This document shows positions 6,020 to 11,346 of a stretch of DNA of 11,346 bases, piece after piece. Within the stretch, counting starts at the first letter, position 1; every line of letters begins with the position of its first letter. The translations under genes and the position numbers were made by a program. Origin of the DNA: an uncultured Desulfovibrio sp. (GTDB lineage: Bacteria > Desulfobacterota > Desulfovibrionia > Desulfovibrionales > Desulfovibrionaceae); contig URBN01000051.1 of assembly GCA_900546145.1 (NCBI GenBank), forward strand, positions 1-11,346. The letters are read 5' to 3'. The notes under the pieces were generated by a model. The model had not been told where the DNA came from. It saw only the letters and a program-made list of their open reading frames with translations, and made no database searches.

Positions 6020-8710
6020 ATGTTCGACGGGAGCAGAGAAGGATCCGCCGGATTCGGGAGGGAAGTCTTCGGACTTTTCCTCCTGTTCTGGACACTGCTG
6101 ATCCTGTTGAGCCTTTTCACGTACGATCCCGCTGACCCGAGCCTCAATCACGCGGTGAGCGGCGATCCCTCCATCGTGAACAAGGCTGGTCTTTTCGGCG
6201 CGTACACGGCAGGACTCCTGAACGATATCTTCGGTTCCGCGTCCTTCTTTCTGCCCCTTGCCCTGGGCGGTGTCGGCGTTTCCTTCATCTCCCGGGGATT
6301 TCACATCACGTGGATCCGCTGGGTCGGGTTCACGCTGCTGTCCCTCTGTCTGCTCGCCGTCTGCGCTTCCTGGGACATCCCCGTTGGGGATCTCCGGGGA
6401 GGCGGCGTGGCAGGGTGGGGCCTGACCCATTATCTCACGCTTTTTCTCTCTCCTTTCGGTTCGACCCTGCTGTGGCTCCTCGCCTTTCTCGTGGGCATGC
6501 AGATGTGCTTCGGTCTTTCCTGGAAGAAAGTCTGCCAGGAGGCTGGAAGCCGCTGCTCCAGCCTGGCGGCCGACTACGCAAAGCACCATCCCGCTTCCGG
6601 GAAGGGCGCTTCCGCACCTTCCGCCGGGGACAGTGATCTCGAAGCCGATGAGGACATGGACAGACGTTATGAGGGCCGGAGCCGCCCTTTCGCGTTAGTC
6701 CGGCAGACGGGACTCGCGGCCCTCTCCCTGATGAACAGGGCGGCCTCGGCGCTCGGGAATATCCGTTCCGCCCGCGAACCGATGCCGGACGTCGACACGG
6801 CCCCCTCAGACCAGGATCCGGCGGCAGGGAAAAAGACGACGCGCAGGCCGCGCAGGAAAGGCCTGCGTATTGACGACGAGGACATTCCTTTCGCGGCAGA
6901 TGACGGCGGCGTTCCCATGGACCGCTCCTTCGCCGAGGAGTACGCCAAGCTTCATCCTGAGACAGCTTTTTCTCCCGATGACGGAAAGGATGAAGATGAA
7001 GAAGCCGGCGCCGCTCCGGCAAAGGCCGCCGTGCGTCTCAGCCCGGAACTTGCGCCCGCTCCCGGGCCGGAGCCCAAACCTGAGCCAGAACCTGAAGCAG
7101 AACCTGAAGAAGCCATTCAGCCCGTTCTGCAGCCGGCTCCGGCTGCGGAACCCGAACCGGTTTCCTTCCCGAAGACGGAGCCCGAGCCCCGTTCGCTTTT
7201 CGAGGCCGCCGGCGTCGAGCCTCCGGCAAAGAAACCGGAGCCTGCGAAGCAGCAGGCAAAGCCGAAACGCTACAAATTTCCGCCTCTGGAGCTTCTGCGC
7301 CAGCCGCAGCCTTCCGCTGCCGCGAACACCGAGGACATCGCCGAGCGCGGTCAGGCGCTCATGGGCTGTCTCAGGGATTTCAATATTCAGGCCGAACTCG
7401 TGCACGCGACACCGGGACCCGTGGTGACCACGTATATGGTGCGCCCGGCGCGCGGCGTTTCCGTGCGCGTCTTCAACCGCCACGCTGACGACATTGCCCG
7501 CTCGCTCATGGCCGTTTCGGTCTTCGTGCAGGCTCCCGTGCCCGGCACGGATACGGTCGGTATCGTCATCCCCAACCACAACCGCGAGATCGTCAATTTC
7601 CGCGAGATAGCCTCCACCGAGACCTTCCGCGAGGCGAGCCGCAAAATGGCCCTGCCGCTCATCGTCGGCAAGGACACGACGGGCAGGCCATACATCGCGG
7701 ATCTCGCGAAAATGCCGCACCTCCTTGTGGCCGGCGCCACGGGTCAGGGCAAGTCCGTGTGCCTCAACGCCATGCTGACGAGCCTTCTCCTCGAGAAGAC
7801 CCCTGATGAACTCAAGCTTCTTCTCGTCGACCCGAAGCGCGTGGAAATGGGGATGTATGAGGACGAGAGCCATCTCGTTCATCCCGTCGTCAAGGAAGTG
7901 CAGGACGCCAAGAACGCCCTCAACTGGGCCGTGCACGAGATGGACGAGCGCTACACGCGCATGTCGAGGCTCAACACCAAGAACATTACGGGCTACAACC
8001 AGAGGCTCGCGGCCCTTCAGGGGAAACTTCCTCCGGATCTCGCGGATCTCGAGCCCATGCCCTATATCGCCATCGTCATCGACGAGCTCGCTGACCTCAT
8101 GCTGCAGTGCCGCAAGGACGTGGAACCCTGCATCATCCGTCTCGCGCAGCTGGCCCGCGCCTGCGGCATCCATATGATCATCGCCACCCAGCGCCCCAGC
8201 GTGGACGTGGTGACGGGCCTCATCAAGGCCAACTTCCCGTGCCGTATCTGCTTCCGCGTCTCCTCGCGTCAGGACTCCATGACCACGCTCGGCACATCAG
8301 GCGCGGAAAAGCTTCTCGGCAACGGCGACATGTTCTACAATCCCAACGGCGGCCAGCTCACCCGCCTGCACGGTCCTTTCCTGCGGGACGAGGAAGTGCA
8401 GGCCGTGGTGGATTACTGGAAGAAACAGGCGAAGCCCGAGTACGGCGTGGATTTCTCCACCTGGGGCATGGATGAAGCGGGTGACGGCTCCCTGTCCGGT
8501 TCCGGCAGGCAGATCGACGACAGCGATCCCCTGTACCGCGAGATCCTGTCGTTTATCCAGGAGCAGGGGCATGTTTCCACCTCACTCCTGCAGCGCCGCT
8601 TCAACATCGGCTTCAACAAGGCCGCCCGCTATATGGATCAGCTCGACCGCGACGGTCTGGTAGGGCCGGCGCCGGGAGCAGGCAAGCCGCGTCCCGTTAT
8701 TATGCACTAG
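6020..8710 (+). CDS. ftsK: DNA translocase FtsK
   Basis: An 896-residue FtsK, the septum-anchored motor that pumps DNA during division and activates XerCD at dif. The N-terminal domain (about 15-168) has four hydrophobic segments. A linker (about 170-420) follows that is rich in Pro and Glu, with EPKPEP-type repeats around 340-390. The motor begins near RYKFPPLELL (about 421) and includes Walker A GATGQGKS (572-579) and Walker B IVIDELADL with D688 and E689. The C-terminal winged-helix gamma domain (about 833-896) keeps the RRFNIGFNKAAR element; N866 and R870 match the residues that in E. coli contact the KOPS orienting sequences. The start follows the efp stop by one base and has no clear Shine-Dalgarno, which suggests coupling to efp. 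lolA follows, as in E. coli. Confidence 0.96.
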   Translation: MFDGSREGSAGFGREVFGLFLLFWTLLILLSLFTYDPADPSLNHAVSGDPSIVNKAGLFGAYTAGLLNDIFGSASFFLPLALGGVGVSFISRGFHITWIRWVGFTLLSLCLLAVCASWDIPVGDLRGGGVAGWGLTHYLTLFLSPFGSTLLWLLAFLVGMQMCFGLSWKKVCQEAGSRCSSLAADYAKHHPASGKGASAPSAGDSDLEADEDMDRRYEGRSRPFALVRQTGLAALSLMNRAASALGNIRSAREPMPDVDTAPSDQDPAAGKKTTRRPRRKGLRIDDEDIPFAADDGGVPMDRSFAEEYAKLHPETAFSPDDGKDEDEEAGAAPAKAAVRLSPELAPAPGPEPKPEPEPEAEPEEAIQPVLQPAPAAEPEPVSFPKTEPEPRSLFEAAGVEPPAKKPEPAKQQAKPKRYKFPPLELLRQPQPSAAANTEDIAERGQALMGCLRDFNIQAELVHATPGPVVTTYMVRPARGVSVRVFNRHADDIARSLMAVSVFVQAPVPGTDTVGIVIPNHNREIVNFREIASTETFREASRKMALPLIVGKDTTGRPYIADLAKMPHLLVAGATGQGKSVCLNAMLTSLLLEKTPDELKLLLVDPKRVEMGMYEDESHLVHPVVKEVQDAKNALNWAVHEMDERYTRMSRLNTKNITGYNQRLAALQGKLPPDLADLEPMPYIAIVIDELADLMLQCRKDVEPCIIRLAQLARACGIHMIIATQRPSVDVVTGLIKANFPCRICFRVSSRQDSMTTLGTSGAEKLLGNGDMFYNPNGGQLTRLHGPFLRDEEVQAVVDYWKKQAKPEYGVDFSTWGMDEAGDGSLSGSGRQIDDSDPLYREILSFIQEQGHVSTSLLQRRFNIGFNKAARYMDQLDRDGLVGPAPGAGKPRPVIMH

Positions 8711-8717
8711 CTTTTCC

Positions 8718-8739
8718 GGCCCGTCTCTTCTGACGGGCC
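8718..8739 (+). terminator. Hairpin after ftsK (weak or partial terminator)
   Basis: A perfect 8-bp stem GGCCCGTC (8718-8725) / GACGGGCC (8732-8739) with loop TCTTCT lies 8 bp after the ftsK stop. Only two Ts follow, so it may slow polymerase or stabilise the mRNA end and need not fully separate ftsK from lolA. Confidence 0.4.
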
Positions 8740-8781
8740 TTACGGCCTCACAAACAGTTTAGTTAGGGAGGAGCGCTCATC

Positions 8782-9459
8782 ATGCGCCGAATTCTTCTTC
8801 CTCTCCTGGCCCTTGTCATGGGCCTTTCCCTTGTGAACGCGGCACCGGCCGCGGCCGGGGACATCGCCTCGACCATCAGGGACCGCTACGCGTCCCTCAA
8901 TACGTTCCAGGCGGAGTTCACCCAGTACCTGAAGCACCGCGAGAGCGGCCAGCAGGAAAAACGCCAGGGCACGCTTCTCTTTAAGAAGCCCCTGCTCGTC
9001 AACTGGCAGACCAGAGCGCCGCACGCGGAGAACCTCATTATTTCCGCTGACGAAATCTGGGATTACCTGCCTGAGGAAAAGGTGGCTTACCGCTATCCCC
9101 ACAGCCTCGTGGACGACTCCAGGAGCCTCATCCAGATCGTCACCGGACAGGCACTGCTTTCCAAGGATTTTGACGTGAAGGACGGCGGCACGCAGGGCGC
9201 CCTGCAGATCCTGCGCCTCTATCCCAAAAATCCTTCGCCCCAGATGATTCAGGCCGATCTCTACGTGGATCCGGTCAAGGGCTACATCCAGAGGGCCGAG
9301 ATCATCGACTTCTACGGCAACAGCAATGACGTGCGTTTCACGTCCTTCATTCCTGATGCCGATGTTTCCTCTTCGAGCTTTAAGTTCAGGGCGCCCAGCG
9401 GCGTCGACGTTGAGGACAAGAGCAAGCCTGATCAGGGCGGCAGCCGTCTCCTCAATTAG
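8782..9459 (+). CDS. lolA: Outer membrane lipoprotein carrier protein LolA
   Basis: A 225-residue periplasmic chaperone that takes lipoproteins from the LolCDE transporter and carries them to the outer membrane. It begins with a Sec signal peptide (basic MRR, hydrophobic core, likely cleavage after A-A-A at residue 25). The mature protein has the LolA pattern: NTFQAEFTQYL (40-50), GTLLFKKPLLVNW (63-75), an EIWDYLP segment (91-97) and near the C-terminus FKFRAPSGVDV (200-210). In the KRP motif of E. coli LolA the Arg important for handing over lipoproteins is Lys69 here, a conservative change. The start has a strong Shine-Dalgarno GGGAGGAG (8766-8773). Its position after ftsK matches E. coli. 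BamD and MCE-type cargo could be clients, but that is inference. No LolB is visible in the window. Confidence 0.92.
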   Translation: MRRILLPLLALVMGLSLVNAAPAAAGDIASTIRDRYASLNTFQAEFTQYLKHRESGQQEKRQGTLLFKKPLLVNWQTRAPHAENLIISADEIWDYLPEEKVAYRYPHSLVDDSRSLIQIVTGQALLSKDFDVKDGGTQGALQILRLYPKNPSPQMIQADLYVDPVKGYIQRAEIIDFYGNSNDVRFTSFIPDADVSSSSFKFRAPSGVDVEDKSKPDQGGSRLLN

Positions 9460-9504
9460 GCCATGAAAAGATGAAACGCCCCGGCCTGTGCCGCGGGCGG
9501 AGAA

Positions 9505-9541
9505 AAAAGAGCCTCCCGGAGAATACCCGGGAGGCTCTTTT
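9505..9541. terminator. Bidirectional intrinsic terminator between lolA and the flavoprotein gene
   Basis: GAGCCTCCCGG (9509-9519) pairs perfectly with CCGGGAGGCTC (9527-9537), with a 7-nt loop. AAAAAA (9503-9508) lies on the left and TTTT (9538-9541) on the right, so it works for lolA on the plus strand and, with the longer T-run, for the convergent flavoprotein gene on the minus strand. Confidence 0.9.
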
Positions 9542-9566
9542 CATTTACGCGGGAAGAGAGAGACGC

Positions 9567-10667
9567 TTACGCTCTGGGAGCGCTCTCATCGTATTCCTTT
9601 CTGAGCTCTTCGATGAGCTCATGCACTGTGGTGATTTTATTGATGCGGTAGGCGTTGGAGCCGCAGAAGGCGAAGCCCGTACGCAGATTGCCCCTCATGG
9701 CGCTGACCAGGGCCAGGGCGATGCAGTAGGGCGACTTCTCCGGATCGCAGGTCTTCACGCAGTGGTAGGTGCACTTAAAGGGCTTTTTCTTTCCGTCCCT
9801 GGCCGCTTCGATGAAGGCGTTGTCTATGGCACGTCCCGGCATGCCGACGGGGCTGTGGATGATGGTGATATCTTCGGGCTTTGCGCTGATGTAGGCTTCC
9901 TTGAAGCGCACGTCCGCGTCACATTCCTCAGTGGCCACGAAACGGGTGGCCATCTGCACGCCGGAGGCGCCGAGGCTCAGGATGCGGCGGATGTCGGCGC
10001 CGGTGAACACGCCGCCGCCAGCGATGACAGGCACATTGTGGCCGCATTTGTCCTCGAGCTTCTTCGCCACTTCCACCACGGGCGGAACAATCTCATCGAG
10101 GGAAAAAGCCCGGTCCGTGATTTCATCTTCCTTAAAACCGAGGTGTCCGCCGGCCATGGGCCCCTCAACAACGAAGCCGTCCGGCACGTAGTTGAAGTGG
10201 CGTATCCACTTCTTGGCCAGAATGGAAGCGGCTCTGGCGGACGATACGATGGGGATGAGCTTTGTCTTGAACTCTTCCTTCTTCTCCTCGCAGAGATCCA
10301 GGAGGTGACGGGGCAGGTCCGTGGGCAGGCCGGCGCCTGAGAAGATGACATCGGCGCGGTTCGCAATGGCCGTGCGGACCAGATCCCTGAAACTTGTCAG
10401 AGCGACCATGATGTTCACGCCGATGATGCCTTTGGTCTTTTCGCGGGCTTTCTTTATCTCGCGGGCCAGGGCGCGGATATTGGCTCCGAGCGGGTCTTTG
10501 GTCACGTCAGGCTCGAGCATGCCGATCATGGCGCCGGCTATAACGCCGATGCCGCCTTCGTTGGCCACGGCAGAGGCCAGGCCGGACAGGGATATGCCAA
10601 CGCCCATGCCGCCCTGGACAATGGGCGTCGTGGCGGTGAGTTCTCCAATTTTAAGCGCAGGAAACAT
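9567..10667 (-). CDS. FMN-dependent FabK/nitronate monooxygenase-like flavoprotein
   Basis: A 366-residue TIM-barrel flavoprotein of the 2-nitropropane dioxygenase/FabK superfamily. Members oxidise nitronates or, in FabK, reduce enoyl-ACP with FMN; which reaction applies cannot be told from sequence. Motifs in order: PIVQGGMGVGIS (15-26) and GGIGVIAG (38-45) that form the FMN pocket, GVNIMVA (83-89), SGAGLP (110-115), GPMAGGHLGF (169-178) with His175 at the position of the NMO/FabK active-site His, VIAGGGVFTGADI (214-226) and GVQMATRFVATEEC (236-249). After the barrel core comes a cysteine set C299, C303, C307, C315 (CX3CX3CX7C) plus C335, which I recall from related proteins of anaerobes. 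The start has AAGGAG on the minus strand (10674-10679). It lies downstream of an HD-domain gene on the same strand, separated by 87 bp, possibly in one transcript. Confidence 0.87.
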   Translation of the reverse strand: MFPALKIGELTATTPIVQGGMGVGISLSGLASAVANEGGIGVIAGAMIGMLEPDVTKDPLGANIRALAREIKKAREKTKGIIGVNIMVALTSFRDLVRTAIANRADVIFSGAGLPTDLPRHLLDLCEEKKEEFKTKLIPIVSSARAASILAKKWIRHFNYVPDGFVVEGPMAGGHLGFKEDEITDRAFSLDEIVPPVVEVAKKLEDKCGHNVPVIAGGGVFTGADIRRILSLGASGVQMATRFVATEECDADVRFKEAYISAKPEDITIIHSPVGMPGRAIDNAFIEAARDGKKKPFKCTYHCVKTCDPEKSPYCIALALVSAMRGNLRTGFAFCGSNAYRINKITTVHELIEELRKEYDESAPRA

Positions 10668-10685
10668 GCGTTTCTCCTTGTATGG

Positions 10686-10708
10686 GGAACGGGCTTTATG
10701 ACCGTTCC
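10686..10708 (-). promoter_or_regulatory. Small hairpin upstream of the flavoprotein gene
   Basis: GGAACGG (10686-10692) and CCGTTCC (10702-10708) form a 7-bp inverted repeat with a 9-nt spacer, just upstream of the minus-strand Shine-Dalgarno. It has no T-run on either side. It could be an operator or an mRNA hairpin between the two cistrons; the function is unknown. Confidence 0.3.
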
Positions 10709-10754
10709 GTGGGCCGCTCCGGAGGCTAATGCCGGGCAGCTGAAATTTGTCCGG

Positions 10755-11346
10755 CTATCCGGCTTCCGCGATGCTCTGAAGCACGCGGGCGCGGGCTTCG
10801 CCGTAAGGACCGTCTGCGGGCAGGGCCTCGACGAGGCGTTTCGCGTGCCCGTCCCGGGCAAAGCGCTTTCTGGAGGCGTCAAAGTGCATACCGTAGATCC
10901 AGGTGCCGAGCAGGAGCCGGAAGTCGTTGACGCTCGTGAGATCGTCATAACTGGCCACTTCACCCCTGAGGGCGCAGCCGATGACTTTCTGCGAGAAGCG
11001 TGCGGGATCATCGGGCTGGTTCAGCACAACGGTCCGGGGGCAGTCCCCGCTGCCGGAAAGTTCCTCATCCATGACACGCAGAATATCGAGCTTGTCCGCG
11101 TCCCGCACAAGGCGCGCTGTCACGCGCATGTCAGAGGGGATGTCTTCGGGAAGCCGGTAGGCGTTATGCAGGCGTACAGCGCCGAGCACGGCACGGGCCA
11201 CATAGGCCTCCTTTGTGAGGAGTCCGTATTTTTCGATGAGGAAGGCGCTGAGCTCGCCATGGTTCACGGAATCCCTGTCGCGGAACGTACCGAAGAGGCG
11301 GTACTGCTCGAAGCGCCCCAGATCGTGGTACTGGGCGGCCAGGAGG
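10755..11346 (-). CDS. HD-domain putative phosphohydrolase, C-terminal part (5' end outside window)
   Basis: The minus-strand frame stays open to the right edge of the window, giving 196 visible residues. The first visible residues include YHDLGRFEQYR, then GTFRDRDSVNHG, LHNAY and RDADKLDILRV, the metal-binding pattern of HD-superfamily phosphohydrolases (HD dyad, later His, and the distal Asp in RDADKLD). The upstream His of the H...HD set is probably just outside. A GTG at 11265-11267 lies within the motif region (SVNHG) and is an internal codon, so it is not the start. HD proteins of this type act on nucleotides or similar phosphates; the substrate here is not known. The C-terminal half (about residue 120 on) is less conserved. 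It may be co-transcribed with the flavoprotein gene 87 bp downstream. Confidence 0.82.
   Translation of the reverse strand, partial: LLAAQYHDLGRFEQYRLFGTFRDRDSVNHGELSAFLIEKYGLLTKEAYVARAVLGAVRLHNAYRLPEDIPSDMRVTARLVRDADKLDILRVMDEELSGSGDCPRTVVLNQPDDPARFSQKVIGCALRGEVASYDDLTSVNDFRLLLGTWIYGMHFDASRKRFARDGHAKRLVEALPADGPYGEARARVLQSIAEAG

Noticed and set aside
6806..8173. Long minus-strand open frame opposite ftsK (about 455 codons)
   Set aside because: It is the antisense of a clearly conserved FtsK motor, with low-complexity Arg/His/Gly-rich sequence and no ribosome binding site.
11265..11267. GTG as the start of the HD-domain gene
   Set aside because: The conserved YHDLGRFEQ motif lies upstream of it in the same open frame, so the gene continues beyond the window.

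Overview
The window is an ordinary-looking chromosomal stretch of a Gram-negative bacterium, roughly 60% G+C. The mix of genes (a BamD-type lipoprotein, LolA, a thioredoxin pair, a cysteine-containing FabK/nitronate-monooxygenase-like flavoprotein of the kind seen in anaerobes) suggests a strict anaerobe. Desulfovibrionaceae is my best guess, inferred from overall protein flavour and not proven here. No mobile element, CRISPR array, tRNA or rRNA was seen.

Layout. 1-654 is the 3' part of tsaD (tRNA t6A synthesis). 750-2719 is a tight operon of trxA, trxB and bamD, with a sigma70-like promoter in front and a strong intrinsic terminator at 2749-2793. 2794-3156 is a long non-coding stretch that leads into a cation diffusion facilitator (CDF) metal exporter at 3157-4647. 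Its second half holds a candidate promoter, a hairpin with competing pairings and a near-perfect intrinsic terminator only about 60 bp before the start codon. engB (4704-5342) faces the CDF gene on the minus strand and has its own terminator between the two stops. efp and ftsK (5461-8710) run divergently from engB and are separated by a single base. lolA follows (8782-9459). A bidirectional terminator then separates lolA from two minus-strand genes, a FabK/NMO-like flavoprotein (9567-10667) and an HD-domain protein cut by the window end (10755-11346).

How the genes fit together. Most products are housekeeping: tRNA modification (TsaD), thiol redox (TrxA/TrxB), outer-membrane protein assembly and lipoprotein transport (BamD, LolA), ribosome assembly (EngB), rescue of proline-stalled ribosomes (EF-P) and chromosome segregation (FtsK). 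ftsK followed by lolA is the same order as in E. coli. The least ordinary parts are regulatory or architectural: the terminator-containing leader of the CDF exporter, the triple cytoplasmic domain of that exporter, a terminator-like hairpin in the efp leader, and a set of KOPS-like octamers found on only one strand.
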